From contig JAFABI010000017.1 of the NCBI GenBank assembly GCA_023426125.1, forward strand, positions 124,001 to 188,000: a stretch of 64,000 nucleotides of DNA, in the 5' to 3' direction. This document shows positions 1-8,210 of the stretch, one piece after another. Position numbers and translations under genes: made by a program. Each line of letters begins with the position of its first letter. Position 1 is the first letter of the stretch. The notes beneath the pieces were generated by a model. That model made no database searches. It saw only the letters and a list, made by a program, of their open reading frames with translations, and was not told where the DNA came from. The stretch is from Bacillota bacterium. Lineage in GTDB: Bacteria > Bacillota > Clostridia > Acetivibrionales > DTU013.

Positions 1-119
1 TTCCGGTGGTTTTATCCAGTACGTTGTTCCTGGCAGTCATGTTTTGCCTGATCATTCTTTTGGTGGACCTGCTCTATGCTTTCATAGATCCCCGGATTAA
101 AGCCAAATATTCCAGATAA
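1..119 (+). CDS. Peptide ABC transporter permease (DppB/OppB-like), C-terminal end only
   Basis: The window opens inside a gene; the last 38 residues and the TAA stop (117-119) are seen. They form one hydrophobic segment (FLAVMFCLIILLVDLLYAF) followed by a short basic tail IDPRIKAKYSR. A final membrane helix with the ending 'D.LYA.IDPRI' is characteristic of the DppB/OppB permease family. It lies 12 bases upstream of a DppC-like permease, the usual gene order of peptide ABC operons. Family assignment is inferred from this short tail plus context. Confidence 0.8.
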   Translation, partial: PVVLSSTLFLAVMFCLIILLVDLLYAFIDPRIKAKYSR

Positions 120-131
120 GGGGTAGCCGAT

Positions 132-1013
132 ATGACAAATACCGGAAGCGGAAAAATACAATACAAAAAATCCAGCCAGGTCAGGGAAATATGGAGACGC
201 TTCAAAAAAAACAAAACGGCCATGCTTGGGTTGTACATACTGATTATCACAGTACTTGTCGCTATATTTGCAGATCTTATCGTACCCTACCAGAAAGCGG
301 TCTTGCAGGTGGGCAGGGAACGTTTGCAGCTGCCCTCCGCAGCCCATTGGTTCGGCACCGACGGATTCGGCCGCGATGTTTTCGCCCGGGTGGTTCACGG
401 CTCGCGTTATTCCTTGCTCATAGGCGTTTCCACCAGTCTCATCGCCCTGGTGCTGGGCGGGTTGCTGGGAGCGGCGGCGGGTTATTACGGTGGCAGGGCG
501 GACAATTTCATTATGAGGATCATGGACGTTTTCATGTGCATTCCGCCGATACTATTGGCCCTTGCCATTGTGGCGGCCCTTGGTCCGAGCCTTCAGAACC
601 TTCTGATAGCCATCACCATCTCCGCCATGCCGGACAAGACGCGCCTGATCCGTTCCACCATCCTTACGGTGGCGGAGCAGGATTTTGTTGAAGCTGCACA
701 TTCCTATGGCGCAAAAGACCTCAGGATCATTATAAAGTACATTTTGCCCAATGCCATCGGCCCTGTGATCGTCAGTACCACAATGGGTATTGCCAGCATG
801 ATCCTGTCGGCGGCAGGCTTAAGCTACCTGGGTATGGGTGTCCAGCCTCCTGCGCCGGAATGGGGAGCAATGCTCTCCGAAGCACGCCAGTATATGAGAC
901 AGGCGGCATACCTTCTGTATTTTCCGGGTATAGCCATCTTGTTGTCCGCTCTATCCTTCAACCTGGTTGGAGACGGATTGAGGGATGCGCTTGACCCGAA
1001 GCTCAGAGACTAA
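132..1013 (+). CDS. Peptide/nickel ABC transporter permease, DppC/OppC family
   Basis: This 293-residue inner-membrane permease pairs with the DppB-like protein to form the channel of a di/oligopeptide (or nickel) importer. After a cytoplasmic N-terminus there is a first membrane helix at about residues 30-50, a periplasmic-side stretch with the family motif HWFGTDGFGRDVFARV, and five more hydrophobic segments. The EAA loop that contacts the ATPases is clear at about residues 187-206 (EAAHSYGAKDLRIIIKYILP). The length is normal for the family. The gene sits in the order dppB-dppC-dppD-dppF with short gaps, so it is co-transcribed. The substrate cannot be told, because the binding protein lies outside the window. 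Confidence 0.95.
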   Translation: MTNTGSGKIQYKKSSQVREIWRRFKKNKTAMLGLYILIITVLVAIFADLIVPYQKAVLQVGRERLQLPSAAHWFGTDGFGRDVFARVVHGSRYSLLIGVSTSLIALVLGGLLGAAAGYYGGRADNFIMRIMDVFMCIPPILLALAIVAALGPSLQNLLIAITISAMPDKTRLIRSTILTVAEQDFVEAAHSYGAKDLRIIIKYILPNAIGPVIVSTTMGIASMILSAAGLSYLGMGVQPPAPEWGAMLSEARQYMRQAAYLLYFPGIAILLSALSFNLVGDGLRDALDPKLRD

Positions 1014-1038
1014 GCCGTAGACGGAAAGGATGGCAGAT

Positions 1039-2034
1039 ATGGATGAAAAGCTCCTTGAAGTAAAAGACCTTGAGGTCATCTATAAGACGGATCTGGAAAC
1101 GGTCCATGCAGTTAATAAAATTTCCTTTGGCCTGAGCCGGGGAAAAACCCTGGGTATCGTAGGTGAGACCGGCGCAGGCAAAACCACAACCTCCCTTGCC
1201 ATCCTGCGGCTTTTACCCGAGCGGACGGCTAAAATCACAGGGGGTTCGGTCAGCTTTAAGGGAAAAGAGCTTCTTTCTCTTTCCAGGCATGAAATGAGGG
1301 ATATACGGGGTGAAAAGATATCGATGATATTTCAGGACCCCATGACTGCCTTAAATCCCATCCTGACTGTAGGGAACCAGATTGCGGAAGCCCTTATCCT
1401 GCATAATACGGATAACAAGTCCCGTGCCGAAATCGAGAAAAAGGTGGAAGGGGTTCTGGAGATGGTGGGCATACCGGCCTCCCGTAAAACGGACTATCCA
1501 CATCAGTTCAGCGGAGGTATGAAACAGCGCGTCGTCATTGCCATCGCACTGGCCTGCGAGCCGGAGCTTTTAATCGCCGATGAACCGACGACAGCTCTGG
1601 ACGTTACCATCCAGGCCCAGGTGCTCGCCATGATGTGCGAGCTCAAAGACCGTCTGGGAACCTCCATGATCATGATCACCCATGACCTTGGCATTGTGGT
1701 CCAGGCCTGTGATGACGTAGCCGTTATGTATGCAGGTGAGATCATTGAGTTTGGCACAGTGGAGGACATTTTTACCGGCGACAGCCATCACCCTTATACC
1801 GTGGGGTTGTTCGGGTCCATTCCGGATCTTGAGGTGGAGAGCGAATACTTAAATCCCATCGACGGTCTGATGCCGGACCCCACAAATTTGCCCGCCGGGT
1901 GCAAATTCTCGCCCAGATGCCCCCGCTGCGCCGATTTGTGCCGCAGGAAGCAGCCGGCGGAATACTCCCGGGGCAGCCACAAAATCGTATGCCATCTTTT
2001 TCATGAGAATGCCCCGGGAAAGGAGGCGGAGTAA
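1039..2034 (+). CDS. Peptide ABC transporter ATP-binding protein, DppD/OppD family
   Basis: This is one of the two ATPases that drive the peptide importer. It shows Walker A GETGAGKTT near residue 40, the Q-loop FQDPMTALNP, the ABC signature FSGGMKQR, Walker B LLIADEPTTALD and the switch histidine in MITHDLG. The C-terminal oligopeptide extension carries a cysteine cluster (CKFSPRCPRCADLC), as in DppD/OppD proteins, where it can hold an iron-sulfur cluster. The ATG at 1039 is preferred over 1030 because the GGAAAGG ribosome site ends 9 bases before it. The stop overlaps the next start by one base (TAATG), so translation is coupled. Confidence 0.95.
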   Translation: MDEKLLEVKDLEVIYKTDLETVHAVNKISFGLSRGKTLGIVGETGAGKTTTSLAILRLLPERTAKITGGSVSFKGKELLSLSRHEMRDIRGEKISMIFQDPMTALNPILTVGNQIAEALILHNTDNKSRAEIEKKVEGVLEMVGIPASRKTDYPHQFSGGMKQRVVIAIALACEPELLIADEPTTALDVTIQAQVLAMMCELKDRLGTSMIMITHDLGIVVQACDDVAVMYAGEIIEFGTVEDIFTGDSHHPYTVGLFGSIPDLEVESEYLNPIDGLMPDPTNLPAGCKFSPRCPRCADLCRRKQPAEYSRGSHKIVCHLFHENAPGKEAE

Positions 2035-2984
2035 TGGCCAGAACCATACTGGAAACGCAGGAGCTGATAAAATATTTCAAGGTTCCCGGCGGCTACCTGC
2101 ACGCTGTGGACGGAGTCAGTCTCAAAATTGACGAGGGGAAGACCCTGGGCGTCGTGGGCGAATCGGGCTGCGGCAAAAGTACGCTGGGGCGGGCCATTTT
2201 GCGCCTGCATGAACCCAATGGCGGAAAGGTCTTTTTCCAGGGACAGGACATTCTGCGGCTCAATAAGCGGCAGATACGCAGTATCCGGCGGGAAATGCAA
2301 ATCATCTACCAGGACCCCTATTCCAGCCTCAATCCCCGCATGTCGGTTCAAGAGCTGATTTCAGAGCCTATGCTCATCAATGGGGTCTGCAGTTCCCGCC
2401 GCGAGGTCTACGAGAAGGTTGCAAAACTGATGGACACGGTGGGCCTTGCCCAGCGACTGACTGCGGCATACCCCCATGAACTGGATGGCGGCCGCCGGCA
2501 GCGTATAGGTGTTGCAAGAGCGCTGTCCCTAGATCCGAAATTCATCGTTTGCGACGAGCCGGTGTCGGCGCTGGATGTTTCCATTCAGGCACAGATTTTA
2601 AACCTGCTGCTGGATCTGCAAAAGGAACGCGGACTGACCTATATGTTTATCACCCATGACCTGTCGGTGGTTAAGCATATTTCCAAGGAAATTGCCGTCA
2701 TGTACCTTGGCAAATGCGTTGAGATGGCGCCGCCAAAAGAGCTCTTTGCAAACCCGGTACACCCTTATACCAGGGCGCTGCTTTCAGCCATTCCCATCCC
2801 TAAAATTGAGATGCGGCACAAGAAAATCGAGCTGATCTGCGGTGAAGTAACAAGCCCTGTAAACCCAAGGCCCGGCTGCCGTTTTGCTCCACGCTGTCCG
2901 CTGTGCTGCGAAGAGTGCACAAGGGGAGATATACCGCTGCGGGAGATCGCCAAAGGCCACCTTGCGGCCTGCATCAAAGCCTGA
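2034..2984 (+). CDS. Peptide ABC transporter ATP-binding protein, DppF/OppF family
   Basis: This is the second ATPase of the importer (316 residues). Walker A is GESGCGKST, the Q-loop is YQDPYSSLNP, Walker B is FIVCDEPVSALD and the switch is FITHDLSVV. The ABC signature is unusual: LDGGRRQR replaces the common LSGGQRQR. The same change occurs in a clade of DppF/OppF proteins, so it is probably functional. The C-terminal extension has the cysteine pattern CRFAPRCPLCCEEC. The gene is translationally coupled to the DppD-like gene and ends the operon; the next gene is convergent. Confidence 0.94.
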   Translation: MARTILETQELIKYFKVPGGYLHAVDGVSLKIDEGKTLGVVGESGCGKSTLGRAILRLHEPNGGKVFFQGQDILRLNKRQIRSIRREMQIIYQDPYSSLNPRMSVQELISEPMLINGVCSSRREVYEKVAKLMDTVGLAQRLTAAYPHELDGGRRQRIGVARALSLDPKFIVCDEPVSALDVSIQAQILNLLLDLQKERGLTYMFITHDLSVVKHISKEIAVMYLGKCVEMAPPKELFANPVHPYTRALLSAIPIPKIEMRHKKIELICGEVTSPVNPRPGCRFAPRCPLCCEECTRGDIPLREIAKGHLAACIKA

Positions 2985-3079
2985 CAATCAACGGCCGCGG
3001 CATTGCTGCGTTTCTCCGAAGTTTTGCTTTCAAAGCAGGAAATGAAAGGGGATGCGCCACCGATGCTGCACAAGCACCT

Positions 3080-3235
3080 TTATCTCAGCAGAAGCAGGAG
3101 GAGGACTCCGGCCAATATGCCGATAAAAACCATCAGGAGAAAAAAATAGACAAGCTTTCGCAGATTCGCCTTTTCTTCCGGAGAATACTTCCGCTTTTTC
3201 CGGTCCCTTCTTCGATAAAATTGATTGTAGTCCAT
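3080..3235 (-). CDS. Small single-pass membrane protein, 51 residues
   Basis: This short minus-strand gene encodes a very basic, cytoplasm-like N-terminus (YRRRDRKKRKYSPEEKANLR) followed by one strongly hydrophobic helix with a leucine-rich end (FFLLMVFIGILAGVLLLLLL) and a terminal arginine. The frame is open to 3349, but the ATG at 3235 has a GTGGAG ribosome site seven bases upstream, so I take this start. The gene lies alone between the convergent peptide-transport operon and the divergent YheO-like regulator. I do not recognise a family. The layout fits a small membrane-associated regulatory or structural peptide, but no function can be given. Confidence 0.6.
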   Translation of the reverse strand: MDYNQFYRRRDRKKRKYSPEEKANLRKLVYFFLLMVFIGILAGVLLLLLLR

Positions 3236-3506
3236 AAAATCAACTCCACATAACCGGCCGGGCAGAAGACCCCCTTGCGGGATACAAAGCATGCCGGCTC
3301 CATGATCGCGGATGAAGGCAAACTTCACCCTATGAAAGCATTTTATCATAAAATTGCGGGGAACTGTACCTCCAGAGGTAGATAGGACTATTCTCCCGCT
3401 GCCTTTTATGATATATTTATTTTCATGCGGGAATTACAGCCTGGAACGATGGGGCATGATGGTAAATTTACCCGTCGGACAGGTATTGGATAGAGGTGGC
3501 AGGGAT

Positions 3507-4139
3507 ATGGACAAAAATGAGGCCCTTGATTTTTTAAACAGGCTGGCAGAGGGGATAGCAAAGACCTTCGGGAATTCCTGTGAGACAGTCATTCACGACA
3601 TAAGGAACAAAAAGAAATCCATTATCGCGATATACAATGGCCATGTTACGAATAGAAAAACAGGCGCCGGACTTGATCTGTTAGGTACAAAAAAGCAGCT
3701 TAATGATTTTTTAACGGATGAAATCGATCTGATCAACTGCAGCGGCAGAACCGTCGACGGCAAATATATCAAGAGCTCGACATTCCATCTGAAGGGCAGG
3801 GATTATCACTATGCGCTGGGCATAAATTTTGATTATACCTTCCTTTCCGTTGCGGAAGCCGCCCTGAAGGAAATAACCAGGGTGGGCGAAAACGTCGAAG
3901 TGGCAATGGACGAGTCGGGCGAAAGCAGGCTCAGGAATATCTTTGACGAATGTGTAAATATCATTGGAAAACCGGTGCCTTTAATGAATAGGGAGGACAG
4001 GCTTCGCATCGTTGAATTGCTTCAGGTGAAAAGAGCCTTCTCCTTTCAAAAAAGCATCCCCTTCGTTTCCGATTGGCTCAATATCTCAAGATATACGCTG
4101 TATAATTATCTCAAGGAGATAAAAAATACAGGTGAGTAA
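3507..4139 (+). CDS. YheO/DauR-like transcriptional regulator (PAS-like domain plus HTH)
   Basis: This 210-residue protein has an N-terminal YheO-type PAS-like domain (residues 1-120; motif GNSCETVIHDIRN and the SSTFHLKGRDYHYALGIN strand region) and a C-terminal helix-turn-helix (about residues 165-205, with PFVSDWLNISRYTLYNYLKEI). The family includes E. coli DauR, which senses amino-acid-related ligands. The start at 3507 follows a GGTGGCAGGG ribosome site; the open frame extends upstream to 3354 without a better start. The gene is next to the peptide-transport operon but separately transcribed, so control of peptide or D-amino-acid uptake is only a guess. The ligand is unknown. Confidence 0.85.
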   Translation: MDKNEALDFLNRLAEGIAKTFGNSCETVIHDIRNKKKSIIAIYNGHVTNRKTGAGLDLLGTKKQLNDFLTDEIDLINCSGRTVDGKYIKSSTFHLKGRDYHYALGINFDYTFLSVAEAALKEITRVGENVEVAMDESGESRLRNIFDECVNIIGKPVPLMNREDRLRIVELLQVKRAFSFQKSIPFVSDWLNISRYTLYNYLKEIKNTGE

Positions 4140-4194
4140 ATTTTTATCGATTTGGAGCCGGTACCTGCGGCAGCCATATGGTGCGTAATGGAAA

Positions 4195-4255
4195 AGCCGG
4201 AAGCAGGCACGCCGCCCTTAAGGCTAAAATCGACGGCAGCGCCTGTATTCCGGCT
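4195..4255. terminator. Long imperfect hairpin between convergent genes
   Basis: The arms AGCCGGAA and TTCCGGCT pair perfectly, and inner blocks (AGGC with GCCT, GCCGCC with GGC) extend the stem. It lies between the ends of the convergent YheO-like regulator (4139) and secF (4286). There is no clear T-run on either side, so it is a terminator-like hairpin rather than a textbook terminator. Confidence 0.4.
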
Positions 4256-4285
4256 GAAAACAGCAAATTTAACTTAAAATCCTAT

Positions 4286-5230
4286 TCACGTTTTTACCCT
4301 GGTCCTGGTTCTTATAACCACCTTTTCCTTGTGCTTTTTCCACATGACCCAAAGTGGTCCCGCAATGCAGACGGTTGAATAACAGCCGCTGATGGTACCG
4401 ACAGCCATGGGCAGAGCAAAGCTCTGAATGGATTCGATGCTGTTGGCAAAGGCCAGCAAATAGATCAGGCTGACGCTTATGAAGACGGCGATATTTGTAT
4501 TGATGGAGCGCATCATCGACTGATTGATGGAAAGGTCCGTCAGGGTTTCAACCGGAAGCTTTGGATTTGCTCTGCGGTTTTCCCTGATACGGTCGTATAT
4601 TACGATGGTATCGTTGATGGAATAGCCGATGATGGTCAGTGTCACGGCGATGAACGAATCCCCGATGGGGATTTTAAAGATCACACAGGTGGTGAACACG
4701 ATGAGAACATCATGCAGAAGGGCGATCAGGGCCATGATGCCGGCCGAAAGACCTCCGATCCTGCGAAAGCGTATCCAGACATAAATGATTACAAAGCAAG
4801 CGGCAAGAAAGATCGCCGTGATTCCATTCTGCAGGAATCTTTGCCCGAAAAACGGCTCTACCATCGAGGATTCGGAGAGATTAAGCCCCGCCTCCGGGAA
4901 GTTCTCTTTGAGGGTATTGTCAAGCTCCAGCTGGTCCTTTGCATCAAGTCCGTAATTACCTGCAATGTTGATCACAAGACGCTTTGCACCTGTCTTAAGA
5001 TCCGTGGTGACCTGTGTGGTTACAGGCCGGCTTACCATGCCGGATATGAGATCGGCAGCCGCGCCGTCGTCAATCTCGCCTGCATAGGTGTATTTCAGCA
5101 AAGCGCCTCCTTTGAACTGGATATCCAGCCTCACGCCATTGATAAAAACTGCAAGGATACCCACTACGAGGATAAACAGAGAAATGGAAAAGAAGATCCA
5201 GCGTTTTTTATAAAATCCGATGATTCTCAT
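4286..5230 (-). CDS. secF: Protein translocase subunit SecF
   Basis: SecF works with SecD to pull proteins across the membrane using the proton motive force. The 314-residue product has a first membrane helix near residues 12-32 (FFSISLFILVVGILAVFI), an extracytoplasmic domain with the GGALLKY motif, and five further helices. The family motif YSINDTIVIYDRIREN is at about residue 220, and the RS(I/L)NT segment follows. The ATG at 5230 overlaps the secD stop (ATGA) and has AGGAGG eight bases upstream, so I start here rather than at 5254. Length and order are normal for a Gram-positive secDF pair. Confidence 0.96.
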   Translation of the reverse strand: MRIIGFYKKRWIFFSISLFILVVGILAVFINGVRLDIQFKGGALLKYTYAGEIDDGAAADLISGMVSRPVTTQVTTDLKTGAKRLVINIAGNYGLDAKDQLELDNTLKENFPEAGLNLSESSMVEPFFGQRFLQNGITAIFLAACFVIIYVWIRFRRIGGLSAGIMALIALLHDVLIVFTTCVIFKIPIGDSFIAVTLTIIGYSINDTIVIYDRIRENRRANPKLPVETLTDLSINQSMMRSINTNIAVFISVSLIYLLAFANSIESIQSFALPMAVGTISGCYSTVCIAGPLWVMWKKHKEKVVIRTRTRVKT

Positions 5231-6507
5231 AATACAACCCTCCTGGACAGACATGTGTAAAGCCGGGGCCTGCGTAAATTCTCATATTCGCTCAGAGAGC
5301 TGATCATCAGGCGGGATGCGGTCACGCCGGCGACAAAGTTGAAGATGATCCCGGTGAGCAGTGAATAGGCAAAGGATAAAAGCGAGCCTGAACCAAAGAT
5401 CATCAGAATAACCGCCACAATAAGGACCGTTATGTTGCCGTCGAATACCGAGGAAAACGCATTTGTAAAGCCGGTGGAGATGGCAGCGCGAAGGGTTTTG
5501 CCGGCCTTTACCTCTTCGCTTATGCGCTCGGAGATAATCACGTTTGCGTCAACGCCCATACCGATGGAAAGGATGACGCCTGCAATACCCGTAAGGGTAA
5601 GTGTAATCTGCGGGATGGAAAGCGCAAGAATCTGCCCGGATATCTGTATCAAAAGCGCAATGCAGGCAACAAAGCCGGGCAGGCGGTAATACAGGATGAG
5701 CAGTAGGCAGATCACCCCAAAGGCGATCATACCGGCAAGAAGCATCACGTCAAGGGCGCCGCTGCCCAGGGTGGGACTGATGGTTGAGTGATTCCGCGTC
5801 ACCATGGAAAAGGGCAGCGCACCGGAATTGATTTTGTCGGAGAGTGCCTTTGCCTCATCAAAACCGCTCATTCCGTTGATAACGGCACTGCCCTGCGATA
5901 TGTGCTCATCCACCCGGGCAGACTGTATCAGTGTTTCATCCATATAAATGATAATGGGTTTGCCAATCAGCCGTTTGGTAGCGTCGCTAAACAGCTTCGT
6001 CCCTTCGCCGTCGAAGGTAAGGCTTACAACGTAGCCTCCATACCGGGGATCGGTGACGACCGTGCTTTTTTTGACGTGCGAACCCTCCACCAGAATGTTT
6101 CCTTCCTCATCGCGGAAGGTCAGCTTGGCCGTTTCACCCAGCTCAGTCATCGCTTTCTCGGGATCAAAATCGGTCTCGCCGGATTTCCAGGGAAACCGCA
6201 CCAGGATATATCCGTTTTGTTTGTCAATGGTTACATCACGGTCAAGAATGTTTTGCTGGTCAAGCCGTGTTTCAATAATTGTACGCGCAGCGTCAAGCTC
6301 CTCGGCGGTGGGCTTTCTGTCCATATCCGCAGGTTCGAACACCGCATCCACTCCGCCGCGTATGTCGATACCGTACCGCATATCCGGCGCGCCGGGCACC
6401 TTAAGATTAGATCCGCCGATCGGGATTGACAGCCCGAAAAGGGCGACATAAACCATTATGCACGCCACAATGAGTATTATAAAAAAAACAGGTTTTTTGT
6501 TTTTCAT
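5227..6507 (-). CDS. secD: Protein translocase subunit SecD
   Basis: This 426-residue protein is the partner of SecF. It has an N-terminal membrane helix, the first-motif region RYGIDIRGGVDAVF, a P1-type extracytoplasmic domain, and a C-terminal six-helix transmembrane part with LTGIAGVILSIGMGVDANVI and the ERI.EE motif. The ATG at 6507 is chosen because a GGAGGT ribosome site precedes it. The frame continues upstream to 6645, but that stretch lies in a dispersed intergenic repeat (6560-6645) and is not coding. The stop overlaps secF by four bases, so the two are translationally coupled. The size is typical of Firmicutes SecD. Confidence 0.96.
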   Translation of the reverse strand: MKNKKPVFFIILIVACIMVYVALFGLSIPIGGSNLKVPGAPDMRYGIDIRGGVDAVFEPADMDRKPTAEELDAARTIIETRLDQQNILDRDVTIDKQNGYILVRFPWKSGETDFDPEKAMTELGETAKLTFRDEEGNILVEGSHVKKSTVVTDPRYGGYVVSLTFDGEGTKLFSDATKRLIGKPIIIYMDETLIQSARVDEHISQGSAVINGMSGFDEAKALSDKINSGALPFSMVTRNHSTISPTLGSGALDVMLLAGMIAFGVICLLLILYYRLPGFVACIALLIQISGQILALSIPQITLTLTGIAGVILSIGMGVDANVIISERISEEVKAGKTLRAAISTGFTNAFSSVFDGNITVLIVAVILMIFGSGSLLSFAYSLLTGIIFNFVAGVTASRLMISSLSEYENLRRPRLYTCLSRRVVL

Positions 6508-6559
6508 AGTTACCTCCACCTCTATTGAATGAACGAATATTACAAGGATACAGAACTTT

Positions 6560-6645
6560 TTGTCATCACGGGCAAAGCGTGGCAGCCTCATCACAGGCAG
6601 CATTTTGTGAGATTGCTTCGTCGCCGGCTCCTCGCAACGATACAC
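6560..6645. repeat. Dispersed REP-like intergenic element
   Basis: The ends TGTCATCACGGGC and GCTCCTCGCAACGATACA are imperfect inverted repeats of each other and match the widespread bacterial intergenic element whose ends read TGTCATTGCGAGGAGC. The inner block AGATTGCTTCGTCGC is also typical of that element. It lies just upstream of secD and creates a false N-terminal extension of that frame. Confidence 0.6.
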
Positions 6646-6679
6646 GTGGGAACCACCACTAGTGTGGAAACTCGTTTGT

Positions 6680-6753
6680 AAGGGCGGCCATTGGCCGTCC
6701 GGCAGCTGTTTGACAAAGATTGCATTTGCGGACGCGCAATGCGCGCCTCCTAC
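6680..6753 (+). repeat. 75-base double-hairpin repeat, copy 1 of 3
   Basis: One end is the near-palindrome GGCGGCCATTGGCCGTCC and the other is CGGACGCGCAATGCGCGCC, with an AT-richer centre of about 30 bases. Closely matching copies lie at 27335-27409 (same strand) and 51342-51413 (opposite strand). All are intergenic, and no gene for moving it is seen. Confidence 0.85.
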
Positions 6754-6917
6754 AGGATAGAAGTTTCACAGCAATACCAGGTATAGATAGACTAAGTATC
6801 GTTGTAATACTAATATGCTGCGCTTTTATGCAACCGCGAGGGCTTTCACCATGGAAAATAAATGGCTGTTCAGCAAGCCTCGGGAAAGTAAGAAACCTCA
6901 TGGAAGATCCGGTATTA

Positions 6918-7352
6918 TCAGGCCTGAGAAGACGGAGGCGCATGCCCTCCGATCAGGAAAGCGATGACCGATCGATGTTTATACTTTTTTCCGGCGATAT
7001 CCGAAAAATAATGGACGAAAAATAACATGCCCGACAGAGACAATGTCAGTGCACCGGCTATAATTTGTGCAGCGATTTGCCGGTTCTGGATGCGACCGGC
7101 GATTCCCTGTGCCGGCTTGAGTTCCTGGAGAACCAGCTGAGCTGAAAGTACCGCTAAAAAGAACCGGTTTTCCGTTGGCTGCACGGACTCGTGCCTGCCT
7201 GTAAAAAATCCGGCCGGAGTAGAAACAGCGGAGGAATTGCTGTTTGAGCCATATAATAGAGAAATAAAGGCAGAGCAAAGTACGAGAACCATCATGACTA
7301 AAGTCATAAAGCACAATAAATGCCGTATGTGCCGTCTGCACATACTATCCAT
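6918..7352 (-). CDS. Hypothetical membrane protein, two predicted helices
   Basis: I do not recognise this 144-residue protein. It has a basic N-terminus, a membrane helix at about residues 11-35 (LLCFMTLVMMVLVLCSAFIS), a polar middle part, and a second helix near residues 100-122 (IIAGALTLSLSGMLFFVHYF) followed by a lysine-rich tail. The ATG at 7352 has a GAGGTG ribosome site eight bases upstream. A consensus promoter precedes it (7403-7431, minus strand), which strongly supports a real gene. It is a single-gene unit divergent from the EamA-type gene. Function is unknown. Confidence 0.6.
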   Translation of the reverse strand: MDSMCRRHIRHLLCFMTLVMMVLVLCSAFISLLYGSNSNSSAVSTPAGFFTGRHESVQPTENRFFLAVLSAQLVLQELKPAQGIAGRIQNRQIAAQIIAGALTLSLSGMLFFVHYFSDIAGKKYKHRSVIAFLIGGHAPPSSQA

Positions 7353-7402
7353 AGATCTCACACCTCTATTCATAAGAATACAATCCAAATGCAGTCCAAT
7401 AG

Positions 7403-7431
7403 ATCATATCATAGCCCTAATTTGCTGTCAA
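7403..7431 (-). promoter_or_regulatory. Sigma-A promoter of the 6918-7352 gene
   Basis: Read on the minus strand, TTGACA (7431-7426) and TATGAT (7408-7403) are separated by exactly 17 bases, 50 bases before the ATG at 7352. Confidence 0.75.
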
Positions 7432-7561
7432 CGGACGGTAAAAAGACAAAGAGACGGTGAGGTCCGGAAAAATATAGTAAACACACTTTAACAACAGCCG
7501 GGGATAATGATAAGATATAGTTGGTGGTCGCACTAAAAAAATACGATGGGGGATAAAAAAT

Positions 7562-8179
7562 ATGTGGGAACTATCTGCAATACTTTCGGCGTTGTTCGCT
7601 GCATTGACTTCGATCCTTGCCAAAATCGGCATTAAGGGTGTAGATTCAAATCTTGCTACAGCGATCCGTACAGGCGTAATTATATTCCTGTCATGGGGCA
7701 TTGTTTTTATGACCGGCGGACAGCACGGACTGAAAAGCCTGACAAGACAGAACTGGACCTTTTTAGTCCTATCCGGATTGACAACAGGCCTGTCGTGGTT
7801 ATTTTATTATAGGGCAATCTCCCTTGCCGACGTATCCAAAGTGGCGCCTATTGATAAATCCAGCATTGCCTTAACGCTGATTTTATCCTTTTTCATTTTG
7901 GGAGAACAATTTACTGCAAAGACCCTGGTTGCCGGTATACTTATTACTGGGTTCCTGTCAGCCAGGCAGATAATCTTCCCTTACCGGAGAAAAGACTTCA
8001 ATGGCTACCGAATCCTCAATAACTTCGGCACTTGCTCTACATTGCCGGGAATGCTCCAGCTGTCCCCCGGAAGCATATCATACTTTTCTCCGTCAATAGA
8101 GAGGCGGATATGTATAAGAAGCAAGAAGGACTTCTTCCACAGGGTTCAAAATTTCTTGCAATATGGTATAATATTGTAA
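7562..8179 (+). CDS. EamA/DMT-family transporter half-domain, 3' end damaged
   Basis: Residues 1-128 are a single EamA (drug/metabolite transporter) domain with four hydrophobic segments and family features (NLATAIRTGVIIF, GLTTGLSWLFYYRAISLADVSKVAPIDKSS, GILITG). Stand-alone proteins of this type end about ten residues later with an AGTL-like tail. Here homology stops near 7948 and the frame runs on for about 75 unrelated residues, antisense to a cupin gene remnant (7958-8130). The original 3' end was thus probably lost in a deletion. A GGGGG ribosome site precedes the ATG. The protein may be inactive or nearly so; the first 128 residues are intact. Confidence 0.75.
   Translation: MWELSAILSALFAALTSILAKIGIKGVDSNLATAIRTGVIIFLSWGIVFMTGGQHGLKSLTRQNWTFLVLSGLTTGLSWLFYYRAISLADVSKVAPIDKSSIALTLILSFFILGEQFTAKTLVAGILITGFLSARQIIFPYRRKDFNGYRILNNFGTCSTLPGMLQLSPGSISYFSPSIERRICIRSKKDFFHRVQNFLQYGIIL
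7958..8130 (-). pseudogene. Cupin-domain protein, 3' remnant with frameshift
   Basis: On the minus strand, 8130-8042 reads HIRLSIDGEKYDMLPGDSW then SIPGNVE, and after a one-base shift 8038-7958 reads SAEVIEDSVAIEVFSPVR, EDYLPG and stop. This is the second half of a cupin barrel, including the final 'SP.REDYL' ending typical of small one-domain cupins. The first half with the HxH metal motif is missing; the recD2 promoter region takes its place. One base is lacking inside the expected VEHSAE. The remnant is interleaved with the broken end of the convergent EamA-type gene. Confidence 0.7.
8145..8172 (+). promoter_or_regulatory. Possible promoter of recD2
   Basis: TTCAAA (8145-8150) and TATAAT (8167-8172) are 16 bases apart and lie 39 bases before the recD2 start. 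The -10 box is perfect and the -35 box is weak. Confidence 0.45.
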
Positions 8180-8210
8180 AATGCTGTAGAAATTGAGGTC
8201 TTGCGGTTGA

